Assembly: GCA_905236755.1 (NCBI GenBank)
Contig: CAJOCR010000017.1
Coordinates: forward strand, 1 to 45,899
Length of the DNA stretch: 45,899 bases
Reading direction: 5' to 3'
From: an uncultured Prevotella sp.
Lineage (GTDB): Bacteria; Bacteroidota; Bacteroidia; Bacteroidales; Bacteroidaceae
Under the pieces are notes generated by a model. It had not been told where the DNA came from and did not search any database. It was given only the letters and a program-made list of their open reading frames with translations. The position numbers and the translations under genes are program-made. Numbering within the stretch: the stretch's first letter is position 1; the number at the start of each line of letters is the position of its first letter. Of this stretch, positions 1 through 9,358 are shown one piece after another.

Positions 1-84
<84 letters not shown>

Positions 85-89
85 TTTTA

Positions 90-128
90 GAAGCCTCGAT
101 TACGAAAGTAGTCGGGGCTTTTTTTTGT
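90..128 (+). terminator. Terminator of the upstream rRNA operon
   Basis: A hairpin with arms AAGCCTCGA and TCGGGGCTT is followed directly by a run of T. It lies a few bases after the 5S rRNA, as expected for the end of an rrn operon. Confidence 0.85.
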
Positions 129-132
129 TTTC

Positions 133-240
133 GGAGGAATCAGAATAATCGGAGTAATCAGAAAATTCGGAGTAATCAGAAAATTCGGAGTAATCAGAAA
201 ATTCGGAATAATCAGAGTATTCGGAATAATTAGAATAATT
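133..240. repeat. Six tandem copies of an 18-bp unit
   Basis: Six consecutive 18-base units start at 133, 151, 169, 187, 205 and 223. Units 2-4 are identical (GGAGTAATCAGAAAATTC); units 1, 5 and 6 differ at two to five positions. The array is AT-rich and lies directly downstream of the 5S terminator. There are no spacers, so it is a simple tandem array and not a CRISPR. No coding potential is evident. Confidence 0.9.
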
Positions 241-256
241 AGAGGAAATTATTTTT

Positions 257-673
257 TTATCTTGTTAGTATTATTTTCTTAGGAATCTTTACCCATTTTC
301 TTTTTTCTACTATTTTTAAGGTGCTTCCTTCGTTTTGGATAAGTTCATAGCTGCCATCGGGAAGTAGTTTTAGGGTAGCGACGAGGTCTTCGCTTCCGTA
401 GTCGTTGATGATTGATATTTGGGCAGTGGTTTTATCTTTGATTTCTACATCTGTGAAGAGCCACTTGCGAGAGTCGTTTTTAGATCCGAAATATCCAGGT
501 AATTCACCAAAGATCTGCTGATCAGGAACTACGATGTTTTTATCGTAGAAGTTCATTTTTATATATACCTTATATTCGTCATTATGTATGTAGCCTTTGA
601 ATGTGAGGCTATCCTGTGCAAAGCTAATGGTATGCATTGCAAGCATGATAAATGATAGAATAATCTTTTTCAT
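257..673 (-). CDS. Small secreted protein of unknown function
   Basis: A 138-residue protein that I do not recognise. It begins with a clear Sec signal peptide: MKK, a hydrophobic core, then SFAQ with probable cleavage after about residue 19. The rest is polar and beta-rich with many aromatic and charged residues (for example GYFGSKNDSRKW) and a basic C-terminus (KRKWVKIPKK). No lipobox, membrane segment or catalytic motif is visible, so a periplasmic or secreted location is inferred. A TATCTTTG box on the minus strand at 694-701 would put the transcript start about 15 bases before the ATG. It is divergent from the glycogen synthase gene and appears monocistronic. Confidence 0.7.
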   Translation of the reverse strand: MKKIILSFIMLAMHTISFAQDSLTFKGYIHNDEYKVYIKMNFYDKNIVVPDQQIFGELPGYFGSKNDSRKWLFTDVEIKDKTTAQISIINDYGSEDLVATLKLLPDGSYELIQNEGSTLKIVEKRKWVKIPKKIILTR

Positions 674-693
674 ATTGCTTTTATTGATTGTGG

Positions 694-701
694 CAAAGAT
701 A
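694..701 (-). promoter_or_regulatory. -7 box of the small secreted-protein gene
   Basis: TATCTTTG on the minus strand, 20 bases upstream of the ATG at 673. No well-spaced TTTG partner is evident, although a TTGACA lies 9 bases further upstream. Assigned by match to the Bacteroidota TAnnTTTG consensus. Confidence 0.45.
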
Positions 702-753
702 AATATTTTATGTCAAGAATTCGTGTTTTTGCGAAAAAAATGCTTTTTTTTTG

Positions 754-785
754 ATTGATTGTTTAGAATTTTTATATTATCTTTG
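754..785 (+). promoter_or_regulatory. Promoter of the glycogen operon
   Basis: ATTG at 754-757, 20 bases, then TATCTTTG at 778-785 match the Bacteroidota -33/-7 consensus. Transcription would begin near 791, about 15 bases before the ATG at 806. Because the -7 box ends exactly on an in-frame GTG at 785, that GTG cannot be the translation start. Confidence 0.7.
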
Positions 786-805
786 TGCGAGTAAAGAATT
801 TTTAT

Positions 806-2467
806 ATGGTTAGACATCGAATATTTCCTGATTATATATTTGAGACGAGTTGGGAGGTTTGCAATAAGGTGGGTGGCATATATACTGTGCTTTCTACTCG
901 AGCACAATCGCTTCAAAAACTAATCAATGATCGCATAATTTTTCTTGGACCAGATTGCTGGGGTGAGAATGTATGTCCATTTTTTCAGGAAGATTCTTCT
1001 ATCTTTTCGGATTGGATGAGGCATGTTGTTTCTACTGATTTGAAGATAAAGGTTGGTAGATGGCTTATTCCTGGTAAGCCGGTAGCAATATTGATTGACT
1101 ACAAATCTTATTTTAAAGATAAAAATTCTATATATGGCAAGCTGTGGGAGGATTTTCAAGTTGACAGTTTGCATGCTTATGGCGACTATGATGACAGCGC
1201 TATGTTCTCGTATGCTGTTGCAAAGGTGGTTGAGGATTTCTATCATTATAATATGAAGGGCACAGAGAATGTTGTTTTTCATGCTAATGAGTGGCAGACT
1301 GGTTTTGCTGCTTTGATGATGGAGAAATTAGTGCCTGAAATTGCAACTATGTTTACAACTCATGCTACAGGCATTGGCAGAAGTATTTCTGGTAATGGTA
1401 AGCCTTTGTATGACTATCTGTTTGCGTATAATGGTGATCAGATGGCTTATGAGTTGAATATGCAGAGTAAGCATTCTATAGAGAAGCAGACTGCAAAGTA
1501 TGTTGATTGCTTTACTACGGTAAGCGATATAACAGCTAACGAGTGCAAGGAATTGTTGGATAAGTCTGTTGACTATGTGTTACCTAATGGCTTTGACAAT
1601 GCGTTTGTGCCGAAGGGGGCTGCTTTTACAAATAAGCGTAAAGAGGCAAGAAAGTGTTTGCTGAATATTGCTAATGCATTGACAGGCTGTGAGTTTGATG
1701 ATGATACGATTGTCATCGGTACGAGTGGTCGTTATGAGTTCCGTAGTAAGGGTATTGATGTGTTTATAGATGCTATGAACCGTTTGCGTTTTGATGACAG
1801 ATTGCAGAAGAAGGTTGTAGCATTTATAGAAGTGCCTGGTTGGACGGCTGGACCTCGTGAAGATTTGTGTGAACGTCTGGCTGCAGGTAAGATATATGAT
1901 TCAGCTCTGAGGGATCCAAGGTGTACTCATTGGTTACATAATGTTGAGCAGGATAATGTATTGGGAATGATGAATTATCTGGACATGCATAACCGCAAGG
2001 ATGATAAGGTTAAGGTGATATTAGTGCCAAGTTACTTGATAGGTGATGATGGTATTGTAAATAAACCTTATTATGATGTGGTGTTAGGTCACGATCTGTG
2101 CGTGTATCCTTCATATTATGAGCCTTGGGGCTACACTCCTTTGGAGGCTATTGCTTTCAAGGTTCCTTGCGTTACTACCGATCTTGCAGGCTTTGGCTTG
2201 TGGGTTAATAGCATAAAAGGTGATTGCAGTGAGATTGAGGATGGTGTAAAGGTTATTCACCGTACTGATTATAATTATTCGGATGTAGCTGATGCCATCA
2301 GGGATACTGTTGTGAAATTCAGTTTATTTGACTGTGATGAAGTGAAGTCATCTCGAACGAATGCCGAACGCATCTCGAAGAAAGCTCTATGGAGTAAGTT
2401 CATGACATATTATATGGATGCATACGATTTTGCTATCCGTAAATGTGCCGAACGCAATAATAAATGA
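806..2467 (+). CDS. glgA: Glycogen synthase, GT3 family (eukaryotic type)
   Basis: A 553-residue glycosyltransferase that extends alpha-1,4-glucan chains from a nucleotide sugar in the cytoplasm. The N-terminal FETSWEVCNKVGGIYTVL carries the sugar-nucleotide binding glycines in the KVGGI form of the GT3 family (yeast/animal type), not the KTGGL of bacterial GT5 enzymes. FHANEWQTGF and FTTHATGIGR follow, and YPSYYEPWGYTPLEAIAF holds the conserved acidic pair of the C-terminal Rossmann lobe. The start is set at ATG 806 because the upstream GTG at 785 overlaps the promoter. It lies 36 bases before the alpha-glucan phosphorylase gene, with which it forms a glycogen synthesis/breakdown operon. No glgB or glgC is nearby. 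Confidence 0.9.
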   Translation: MVRHRIFPDYIFETSWEVCNKVGGIYTVLSTRAQSLQKLINDRIIFLGPDCWGENVCPFFQEDSSIFSDWMRHVVSTDLKIKVGRWLIPGKPVAILIDYKSYFKDKNSIYGKLWEDFQVDSLHAYGDYDDSAMFSYAVAKVVEDFYHYNMKGTENVVFHANEWQTGFAALMMEKLVPEIATMFTTHATGIGRSISGNGKPLYDYLFAYNGDQMAYELNMQSKHSIEKQTAKYVDCFTTVSDITANECKELLDKSVDYVLPNGFDNAFVPKGAAFTNKRKEARKCLLNIANALTGCEFDDDTIVIGTSGRYEFRSKGIDVFIDAMNRLRFDDRLQKKVVAFIEVPGWTAGPREDLCERLAAGKIYDSALRDPRCTHWLHNVEQDNVLGMMNYLDMHNRKDDKVKVILVPSYLIGDDGIVNKPYYDVVLGHDLCVYPSYYEPWGYTPLEAIAFKVPCVTTDLAGFGLWVNSIKGDCSEIEDGVKVIHRTDYNYSDVADAIRDTVVKFSLFDCDEVKSSRTNAERISKKALWSKFMTYYMDAYDFAIRKCAERNNK

Positions 2468-2503
2468 AATAACAGAAAAGAGATATAGTATAAATTTGAG
2501 ATT

Positions 2504-5071
2504 ATGAAAATTAAAACAGATTACGTTAATGTTCCACAATGGAAGCAGATAACTATCAAGTCAAGACTTCCTGAAGAATTGAAGTGTCTTGATGAACTCG
2601 CACATAATATGTGGTGGGCTTGGAACTATCAGGCTCGTAATATGTTCAAATCGCTTGATGTGGATCTTTATGAGAAGGTAGGTCATAACCCAGTGATGCT
2701 TCTTGAGCGTCTGAGCTATGATCGTAAGGAGGAGATTGTGAAGGATAAGGCTATTATGAAGGCTATAAAGGACGTATATGCTATGTTCCGTGCATATATG
2801 GATGTAAAGCCAAATAAGAAGCGTCCTTCAGTGGCATATTTCAGTATGGAGTATGGTTTGAATCAGGTGTTGAAGATTTATTCTGGTGGTCTGGGTATGC
2901 TTGCCGGTGACTACTTGAAAGAGGCTTCAGACAGTAATGTAGATCTTTGTGCTGTTGGTTTCCTGTATCGTTATGGCTATTTCACACAGAGCCTTAGCAT
3001 TGATGGTCAGCAGATTGCAAAATATGATGCCCAGAATTTCAGTTCATTACCTATAGAACCTGTTCTTGACGAGAATGGCAACCGTGTTGTTGTTGATGTT
3101 CCTTATATCAACTATCAGGTTCATGCGCTTGTTTGGCAGGTTAATGTAGGTCGTATCAAGTTGTATTTGCTTGATACCGACAACGAGATGAACTCAGAGT
3201 TTGATAGACCTATCACTCACTCATTATATGGTGGTGACTGGGAAAACCGCTTGAAGCAGGAGATTCTTTTAGGTATCGGTGGTATGCTTGCATTGAAGAA
3301 GATGGGCATTACCAAAGATGTGTACCATTGTAATGAGGGTCATGCTGCGTTGTGCAACTTGCAGCGTTTGTGTGATTATCGTGAACAGGGATTGACCTTC
3401 AATCAGGCAATGGAACTTGTCAGAGCATCGTCACTCTACACAGTACATACTCCAGTGCCTGCTGGTCACGATTATTTTGATGAGACCTTGTTTGGAAAAT
3501 ATATGGGTGGCTATCCTGCTAAACTTGGTATTTCATGGGATGAGTTCATTGGCATGGGACGTCAGAATCCTGATGATCATAACGAGCGCTTCTGTATGTC
3601 AATCTTTGCTTGCAACACCTGTCAGGAGGTTAATGGTGTAAGTAAACTGCACGGATGGGTATCACAGAAGATGTTTGCTCCAATCTGGAATGGTTATTTC
3701 CCAGAAGAAAACCATGTTGGCTATGTTACCAATGGTGTGCACTTGCCAACATGGACAGCTACAGAGTGGCGCAAGGTTTATGACAAGTATTTCGATAAGA
3801 ATTTCATGTTTGACCAGAGTAATGAGGAAATCTGGCATGCTATATATAATGTTTCTGACGAGGAGATATGGAACACTCGTATGGCATTAAAGCAGAAACT
3901 TGTTAATTATATCCGTGAGAAGTTTACTGAGGCTTGGTTGCGTAATCAGGGCGATCCTGCACGTGTTGTTTCTTTGATGCAGCGCATCAATCCTAATGCG
4001 TTGATGATAGGATTCTGTCGTCGTTTTGCAACTTACAAGCGTGCTCACCTGTTGTTTACCGACCTTGACCGTCTTTCTAAGATTGTTAACGACCCAGAGC
4101 ATCCTGTATTGTTCTTCTTCTCCGGTAAGGCTCACCCTGCTGATGGAGCAGGTCAGGGACTTATCAAGCGCATCTATGAGATTAGTCAGCGTCCTGAGTT
4201 CTTGGGTAAGATAATCTTCCTTGAAGACTATGATATGCAGTTGGCTCGTCGTCTGGTTTCTGGTGTTGATATTTGGATGAACACGCCTACACGTCCTCTT
4301 GAGGCAAGTGGTACATCAGGCGAGAAGGCCGAGATGAATGGTGTTGTGAACCTTTCTGTCCTTGATGGCTGGTGGGTAGAGGGTTATCGTAAGGGTGCTG
4401 GATGGGCATTGCCACAGAAGCGTACTTATGAGAACCAAGGTTATCAGGATCAGCTTGATGCCGCTACCATATATAGTTTGCTGGAGACAGATATTATCCC
4501 TATGTATTATAACAAGAACAAGAAGGGATATAGTGAGGAATGGATAAAAGTTATCAAGAATTCTATTGCTACCATTGCTCCACATTATACTATGAAGCGT
4601 CAGCTTGATGATTATTATGATAAGTTCTATAACAAGCAGGCTGCTCGTTTCAAGAAACTTTCTGCAAATAATAATCAACTTGCTAAGGATATAGCTCTTT
4701 GGAAGGAAACGGTTGCTGAGCGTTGGGACTCTATTCGTGTTGTTTCTAAGGAAAACAGTACAAATGTGTTTGAGGGTGGCGCTGAAACAGGTGTTAAGTA
4801 CACCGTAAAGGTAGTTCTTGACGAGCAGGGACTGGACGATGCTGTAGGACTAGAGCTTGTTACATTGAAGCCTGAGACAGATCCTTCAGATCGTGAGGTT
4901 TATAGTGTACATGAGTTCACGATGACAGGCCATGAGGGTAATCTGTATAGCTTTGAGGTGAATGTAGAACCAGACCGTGCAGGTGCTTATCGTGCCGCTG
5001 TACGTATGTTCCCAAAGAATAAAGAATTGCCTCATCGTCAGGACTTCTGCTATGTTAAGTGGCTGGAGTAA
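2504..5071 (+). CDS. glgP: Alpha-glucan phosphorylase, GT35 family
   Basis: An 855-residue pyridoxal-phosphate enzyme that releases glucose-1-phosphate from glycogen or maltodextrin. The first ~110 residues ([17 protein letters not shown]) are the DUF3417 domain of the short-type bacterial and archaeal phosphorylases. [20 protein letters not shown] starts the catalytic core. [14 protein letters not shown] contains the predicted PLP lysine, K608. The C-terminal ~110 residues beyond the core (from about 745) form a beta-rich extension. It is the second gene of the glycogen operon and is followed by a bidirectional terminator at 5146-5181. The symbol is used loosely; the Bacteroides homologue is sometimes called malP. 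Confidence 0.92.
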   Translation: MKIKTDYVNVPQWKQITIKSRLPEELKCLDELAHNMWWAWNYQARNMFKSLDVDLYEKVGHNPVMLLERLSYDRKEEIVKDKAIMKAIKDVYAMFRAYMDVKPNKKRPSVAYFSMEYGLNQVLKIYSGGLGMLAGDYLKEASDSNVDLCAVGFLYRYGYFTQSLSIDGQQIAKYDAQNFSSLPIEPVLDENGNRVVVDVPYINYQVHALVWQVNVGRIKLYLLDTDNEMNSEFDRPITHSLYGGDWENRLKQEILLGIGGMLALKKMGITKDVYHCNEGHAALCNLQRLCDYREQGLTFNQAMELVRASSLYTVHTPVPAGHDYFDETLFGKYMGGYPAKLGISWDEFIGMGRQNPDDHNERFCMSIFACNTCQEVNGVSKLHGWVSQKMFAPIWNGYFPEENHVGYVTNGVHLPTWTATEWRKVYDKYFDKNFMFDQSNEEIWHAIYNVSDEEIWNTRMALKQKLVNYIREKFTEAWLRNQGDPARVVSLMQRINPNALMIGFCRRFATYKRAHLLFTDLDRLSKIVNDPEHPVLFFFSGKAHPADGAGQGLIKRIYEISQRPEFLGKIIFLEDYDMQLARRLVSGVDIWMNTPTRPLEASGTSGEKAEMNGVVNLSVLDGWWVEGYRKGAGWALPQKRTYENQGYQDQLDAATIYSLLETDIIPMYYNKNKKGYSEEWIKVIKNSIATIAPHYTMKRQLDDYYDKFYNKQAARFKKLSANNNQLAKDIALWKETVAERWDSIRVVSKENSTNVFEGGAETGVKYTVKVVLDEQGLDDAVGLELVTLKPETDPSDREVYSVHEFTMTGHEGNLYSFEVNVEPDRAGAYRAAVRMFPKNKELPHRQDFCYVKWLE

Positions 5072-5145
5072 TATTGCGCGCGCCTATGACGTGCTAAATG
5101 ACAAACGATAAAAGATAAAGAAAAAAGTGCACGACGCTTAAAGAT

Positions 5146-5181
5146 AAAAAGCCTATTGCAAAATTTGCAATAGGCTTTTTC
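5146..5181. terminator. Bidirectional terminator between glgP and prs
   Basis: A near-perfect palindrome with arms AAAGCCTATTGCAAA and TTTGCAATAGGCTTT, flanked by A and T runs, lies between convergent genes and can act on both strands. Almost the same sequence recurs at 20884-20916. Confidence 0.85.
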
Positions 5182-5299
5182 ATTTATCATTGAATATTAA
5201 TTACTTGCCTCGTTTAAATGTTTTCATCTGCTAAGCAATGAACGCTCAATCTGTGATTTTTTCGTTACCTTGGTAACTAATAGTTCTTAGATTGTTAGT

Positions 5300-5330
5300 C
5301 CACTCCTATCGGAGGGGAATGGGGAGGCTT
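5300..5330. repeat. Dispersed CCTC/GAGGGG palindrome, copy 1
   Basis: CCACTCCTATCGGAGGGG followed by GGGGAGGC touches the stop codon of prs. It is an imperfect hairpin of the same type as those at 11264, 12085, 17604 and 20822. It contains no ORF. Confidence 0.55.
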
Positions 5331-6269
5331 CTACACCAAATACTGTGACGAGATACTCAGATTGTCAACAACACGCTGGATGGTTTCTGCAAACATTTCA
5401 GCTACGCTGAGCTGCTTAACCTTAGAGCAACGGTTGGTGTAAGGAATAGAATCGGTGAAGACAATTTCATCAAGTTCTGATTCCTGAACACGCTCAGAAG
5501 CAGGACCGCTCATGACACAGTGGCTGGCAATAGCACGAACGCTGAGAGCACCAGCTTCCTTCATGATGTTAGCTGCTTTGGTGATTGTACCTGCTGTATC
5601 TACCATATCGTCGATGATGACAACGTTCTTGTCTTTTACATCTCCAATGATCTGCATGCTTGCAACAACATTAGCACGAGCACGTGTCTTGTTGCACAAT
5701 ACTAATGGACAACCAAGGTATTTAGCATAGGTGTTGGCACGCTTAGAACCACCAACGTCAGGTGAAGCGATAACCAAATCCTTGAGGTGGAGACTCTGAA
5801 CATAAGGAAGCAGAACACCACTTGCATAAAGATGATCAACAGGAACATCGAAGAAACCTTGAATCTGGTCGGCATGAAGGTCCATAGTGATAAGGCGATC
5901 AATACCGGCAACACTAAGCAAGTCGGCAACAAGTTTAGCACCGATAGAAACTCTTGGTTTGTCTTTGCGATCCTGACGAGCCCAACCGAAATAAGGTACA
6001 ACAGCGATGATGTTGCGAGCAGAAGCACGCTTAGCAGCATCAATCATGAGCAGAAGTTCCATAAGGTTGTCAGAATTAGGGAATGTACTCTGTACAAGGA
6101 AAACATCGCGTCCGCGAATTGATTCCTCATAAGATACGGCGAACTCGCCATCTGAGAACTTGGTAACAACAAGATTACCCAGCGGACAATTCAAACTTGC
6201 ACAAATTTTTTCGGCAAGATATCTCGTGTTAGTACCCGAGAACACCAAGAATGAATTTTTTTCAGCCAT
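5331..6269 (-). CDS. prs: Ribose-phosphate pyrophosphokinase (PRPP synthetase)
   Basis: A 312-residue cytoplasmic enzyme that makes PRPP from ribose-5-phosphate and ATP for purine, pyrimidine, His, Trp and NAD synthesis. Length and motifs match class I PRPP synthetases: FSGTNTRYLAEKI at the N-terminus, FSDGEF, DLHADQIQGFFD (metal-binding His and Asp), a flexible loop with the catalytic Lys-Arg pair (NKTRARAN here), and VVIIDDMVDTAGT, the PRPP-binding loop. It starts 44 bases after the ThiE/TenI-like gene on the same strand, and that space has no obvious TAnnTTTG box, so the two may be cotranscribed. It ends against the repeat at 5300-5330. Confidence 0.95.
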   Translation of the reverse strand: MAEKNSFLVFSGTNTRYLAEKICASLNCPLGNLVVTKFSDGEFAVSYEESIRGRDVFLVQSTFPNSDNLMELLLMIDAAKRASARNIIAVVPYFGWARQDRKDKPRVSIGAKLVADLLSVAGIDRLITMDLHADQIQGFFDVPVDHLYASGVLLPYVQSLHLKDLVIASPDVGGSKRANTYAKYLGCPLVLCNKTRARANVVASMQIIGDVKDKNVVIIDDMVDTAGTITKAANIMKEAGALSVRAIASHCVMSGPASERVQESELDEIVFTDSIPYTNRCSKVKQLSVAEMFAETIQRVVDNLSISSQYLV

Positions 6270-6313
6270 TTTTTATTAGCGTTTATATTAAATATATAAT
6301 GTGATGATTCATA

Positions 6314-6925
6314 TTAACCTACAATTCTTCGGAGTTTCTTGAAGTGATTAATAACCTCTATGAAATCCTGTTGATTGTGGATATCGAAGCGATTCCATAT
6401 ATCTCCGCTTATAACAACACCACCAAATCCTAAGTCTTTAGCCATCTTAATATTATCGATGTTCATGCCGCTGAGTGCATAAACATTTTTGTCGATGAGC
6501 CCAGAGCGAGAAGCATCTTTTAACTGCCGCTCAGAGAAAGATTGATATTCATCTTTTGTGGAAGTGCTGTCAAATATGTTTCTTAGAAAAACTCTATTTG
6601 ATTTCTTCTTGATGGCTTTAAGATTTTCGAGATTAGAACAGGTGCGGCTAACCTTTCCTTTGTATCCTGTAGGTATGTCGCCTGTTTCGGAATCAAGATG
6701 TATGCCAGCTAATCCGTATTCTTCTTTAAGATAGAAATGTTGATGAACAGTGATCTTTTTATAATATTCTTCAGGTATCAATGATAAGAGTCTCTCGGTG
6801 TAAAGGGGAGATGATTCTGGTTTGTTAATATGCAGATTCTCCATTCCTTCGTCAAAGAGCGAGACAAGGATTTTATCCTCTTCCACAAAAAATGTGGGTC
6901 TTGTCATTATTACTAACTTCATCAT
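6314..6925 (-). CDS. ThiE/TenI-like TIM-barrel protein
   Basis: A 203-residue protein resembling thiamine-phosphate synthase and TenI. Visible family features are VIMTRP near the N-terminus, a short YGLAGIHLD strand, NRVFLRNIFDSTSTK (the position of the family's GPIFxTxSK phosphate-loop segment, but altered), and ALSGMNIDNIKMAKDLGFGGVVIS (the family's A-GGI-N---A---GA-GVA-IS C-terminal motif). The phosphate-binding segments deviate from active ThiE and no other thi gene is near, so thiamine-phosphate synthase activity is uncertain and an isomerase-like or regulatory role is possible. It is divergent from nspC and followed by prs. Confidence 0.72.
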   Translation of the reverse strand: MMKLVIMTRPTFFVEEDKILVSLFDEGMENLHINKPESSPLYTERLLSLIPEEYYKKITVHQHFYLKEEYGLAGIHLDSETGDIPTGYKGKVSRTCSNLENLKAIKKKSNRVFLRNIFDSTSTKDEYQSFSERQLKDASRSGLIDKNVYALSGMNIDNIKMAKDLGFGGVVISGDIWNRFDIHNQQDFIEVINHFKKLRRIVG

Positions 6926-6995
6926 TAAATGGCGTTTTGTAATGCAAAAGTATTAAATTTATCTCAAACACACAATTATATAATCTTAAAAATGC

Positions 6996-7003
6996 TATCT
7001 TTG
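6996..7003 (+). promoter_or_regulatory. -7 box of nspC
   Basis: TATCTTTG lies 25 bases before the nspC ATG. No good TTTG lies 19-20 bases upstream, so this is a half-site match only. Confidence 0.5.
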
Positions 7004-7027
7004 CAAGAAAATTAATGTTTATCAAGA

Positions 7028-8209
7028 ATGAAAGTGAATATAGATACTTTTGAGGGAATAGAGAAACCTGTGTATGTATTGGAGGAAGATAGACTCCGTG
7101 ATAATCTGAAACTTATCAGTGGAGTGGCTAAGAAAGCAGATGTGGAAATAATCCTTGCGTTCAAGGCTTATGCTTTGTGGAAGACTTTTCCTATATTTAA
7201 AGAATATATAAATGCAACGACTGCAAGTTCGCTAAGCGAAGCACGTCTGGGATTTGAGGAGTTTGGCAAGCCTACTCATACCTTTTCGCCAGCATATACT
7301 GATTATGAGATAGAGGATATAGCGCGTTGTTCGAGTCATCTTAGCTTTAATTCGCTTTCGCAGTATAAGCGTCATCATGCTAAGGCTCATGAGGCAAACA
7401 AATTATTGAGTTTTGGTCTGAGAGTGAATCCTGAGTATTCTGAGGTAGAAACATTGTTGTATAATCCTTGTGCCCCAGGAACACGTTTTGGTGTTACAAG
7501 TGATTTGCTGCCTGAACAGTTGCCTGCTGATATAGAAGGTTTTCATTGTCATACTCTTTGTGAGAGCAGTCCTGAAGAGTTTCAGCGTACCCTTGCACAT
7601 ATTGAGGAAAAATTCTCAAAATGGTTCTCACAATTGAAATGGATAAATTTTGGTGGTGGCCATTTGATGACTCGCAAAGACTATAATACTGACTTGCTGG
7701 TGCAGATACTTACCGATTTTCATAAACGTTATCCTCACCTGCATGTAATATTGGAGCCTGGTAGTGCTTTTGGATGGCAGACTGGTCCGCTTGTTTCTCA
7801 GGTAGTGGATATTGTAGAGAACAAAGGAATAAGAACAGCTATACTCAATGTTAGCTTTACTTGTCACATGCCTGACTGTTTGGAAATGCCATATCATCCA
7901 AAAGTGCGTGGAGCCGAAACATTGGAGAATATTGAAAATGAAGCTGAGGTGATGAAAGCGAACCCTTATGTTTATCGTTTGGGTGGAAATTCGTGTTTGA
8001 GTGGTGATTTTATGCGTAACTGGAAATTCGATCATGAACTCAAAATAGGGGAAAATGTGATTTTTGAAGATATGTTGCACTACACAACAGTAAAAACAAA
8101 CACATTTAACGGCATCTCTCATCCAGCAATAGCACTCGTTCATTCAGATGGTGAATTTGAGAATTTGAGAGAATATGGCTATGAAGATTATAAAAATCGC
8201 ATGGATTAG
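7028..8209 (+). CDS. nspC: Carboxynorspermidine/carboxyspermidine decarboxylase
   Basis: A 393-residue fold-type III PLP decarboxylase of the alanine racemase/ornithine decarboxylase family. It performs the last step of the carboxyspermidine route to spermidine or norspermidine. The PLP lysine is K46 in ILAFKAYA; H175 lies in GFHCHTLCES; the PLP phosphate loop is INFGGGHLMT (about 206-215) with EPGSAFGW (243-250). SFTCHMPDCLEMPY and the catalytic cysteine C323 in GGNSCLSGD are typical of NspC. No carboxyspermidine dehydrogenase gene lies next to it. The tRNA promoter starts about 60 bases after the stop. Confidence 0.93.
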   Translation: MKVNIDTFEGIEKPVYVLEEDRLRDNLKLISGVAKKADVEIILAFKAYALWKTFPIFKEYINATTASSLSEARLGFEEFGKPTHTFSPAYTDYEIEDIARCSSHLSFNSLSQYKRHHAKAHEANKLLSFGLRVNPEYSEVETLLYNPCAPGTRFGVTSDLLPEQLPADIEGFHCHTLCESSPEEFQRTLAHIEEKFSKWFSQLKWINFGGGHLMTRKDYNTDLLVQILTDFHKRYPHLHVILEPGSAFGWQTGPLVSQVVDIVENKGIRTAILNVSFTCHMPDCLEMPYHPKVRGAETLENIENEAEVMKANPYVYRLGGNSCLSGDFMRNWKFDHELKIGENVIFEDMLHYTTVKTNTFNGISHPAIALVHSDGEFENLREYGYEDYKNRMD

Positions 8210-8271
8210 CTATATATAATAATGTGGAAAATAGGGGACAAATATTTTTTTTTAAAAAAGTGCTGAAAAAG

Positions 8272-8302
8272 TTTGCAGGTTCAAAAAAAAGCCTTACCTT
8301 TG
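8272..8302 (+). promoter_or_regulatory. Promoter of the Gly-Leu-Leu-Gly tRNA cluster
   Basis: TTTG at 8272-8275, 19 bases, TACCTTTG at 8295-8302: a consensus Bacteroidota promoter about 45 bases before the first tRNA. Confidence 0.85.
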
Positions 8303-8345
8303 CAACCGCATTTAGAGAAATGCTCCTAACAAAATTAGGAACAAT

Positions 8346-8418
<73 letters not shown>

Positions 8419-8459
8419 CTTGACATTCTGAATAAACGTTAGCGCAAGCTTAGTAACCT

Positions 8460-8541
8460 GCCCAGGTGGCGGAATTGGTAGACGCGCACGTTTCAGGTGC
8501 GTGTGTTTCACGACGTGCAGGTTCGAGTCCTGTTCTGGGCA
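8460..8541 (+). tRNA. tRNA-Leu (CAG)
   Basis: An 82-nt class II tRNA with a long variable arm. Acceptor GCCCAGG pairs with TCTGGGC (one G-T); GGCGGAATTGGTAGACGCG is the Leu D arm; anticodon stem CACGT/GCGTG encloses TTCAGGT, so the anticodon is CAG. No CCA is encoded. Confidence 0.96.
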
Positions 8542-8573
8542 CACTTATTCAGAATGTTTTTGAAATAATGTAT

Positions 8574-8660
8574 GGAGAGGTGGCGGAATTGGTAGACGCG
8601 CTACTTTGAGGGGGTAGTGTCAATTGTGACGTGGGAGTTCGAGTCTCCTCCTCTTCACCA
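8574..8660 (+). tRNA. tRNA-Leu (GAG), CCA encoded
   Basis: A class II Leu tRNA. Acceptor GGAGAGG pairs with CCTCTTC (one G-T). The anticodon stem encloses TTGAGGG, anticodon GAG. The mature body ends at 8657 and the CCA end is encoded at 8658-8660, unlike the other tRNAs here. Confidence 0.96.
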
Positions 8661-8681
8661 TTATTGATTAAGTTTTTTTAT

Positions 8682-8754
<73 letters not shown>

Positions 8755-8784
8755 CTTTTATTTTTAGGAGAAACATACCATTCA

Positions 8785-9327
8785 ATGAATTTATATTTAC
8801 GTTATTTTGATAGAGAAGCATTGGTTCAAAATGTTGATCAAGCTATCGATTTCTTGGCGTCTATTCCTGAAATTGGAATGAACGAAGATCTCGAGGCTGA
8901 TATTCGTGACTATGTGGCCAGTGATGTATATTATCCAAAGCGCTATAAAGTTCGTCAGCGTGTGTATTTTATTATAATCAAGACTACTGCAGACAATATG
9001 ATGGATTTCAAGCAAAAGAAAGCTGTCCGTCCTGTTCCTGCAATGGATAAACAGAGTATTGCTGCATCGACAGTTACCCGCTTGACAGAGCAGTTGCCTG
9101 GTTGGTATGAGGGTGAACTTGATTTTAAGCGCGTTGTGATGGTTCCTTCTACAGGTAAACATGAATATAGAGATACCCACTTTGCTGTGCATTGCAAGGC
9201 AAATTCAGGTCAGGATTGCTATAATCGTATAGTTGATCATTTGCGCAGTCGTGTGGATAGTCGTTCACAGTTCCCTTCTGCAAAAGGCAAGAATTTCCAT
9301 TTCCGTTATCTTGGAATGTGGAAGTAA
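8785..9327 (+). CDS. Conserved protein of unknown function
   Basis: A 180-residue soluble protein that I cannot assign to a family. It starts MNLYLRYFDREALVQNVDQAIDFLASIPEIG. It has no signal peptide or membrane segment, is rich in charged and aromatic residues, contains VYFIIIKT near residue 65, and ends FHFRYLGMWK. The frame is open back into the tRNA-Gly, but the ATG at 8785, with AGGAG at 8766-8770, is the sensible start; anything further upstream would translate the tRNA. It sits between a tRNA cluster and ssb, 31 bases before ssb, so a role tied to DNA or RNA metabolism is possible but is only inference from position. Confidence 0.75.
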   Translation: MNLYLRYFDREALVQNVDQAIDFLASIPEIGMNEDLEADIRDYVASDVYYPKRYKVRQRVYFIIIKTTADNMMDFKQKKAVRPVPAMDKQSIAASTVTRLTEQLPGWYEGELDFKRVVMVPSTGKHEYRDTHFAVHCKANSGQDCYNRIVDHLRSRVDSRSQFPSAKGKNFHFRYLGMWK

Positions 9328-9358
9328 TAATATCGTTTAATCTTAATGCCATATCAGT

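Noticed and set aside
133..240. CRISPR array
   Set aside because: The repeat units are contiguous with no spacers, and no cas gene is present.
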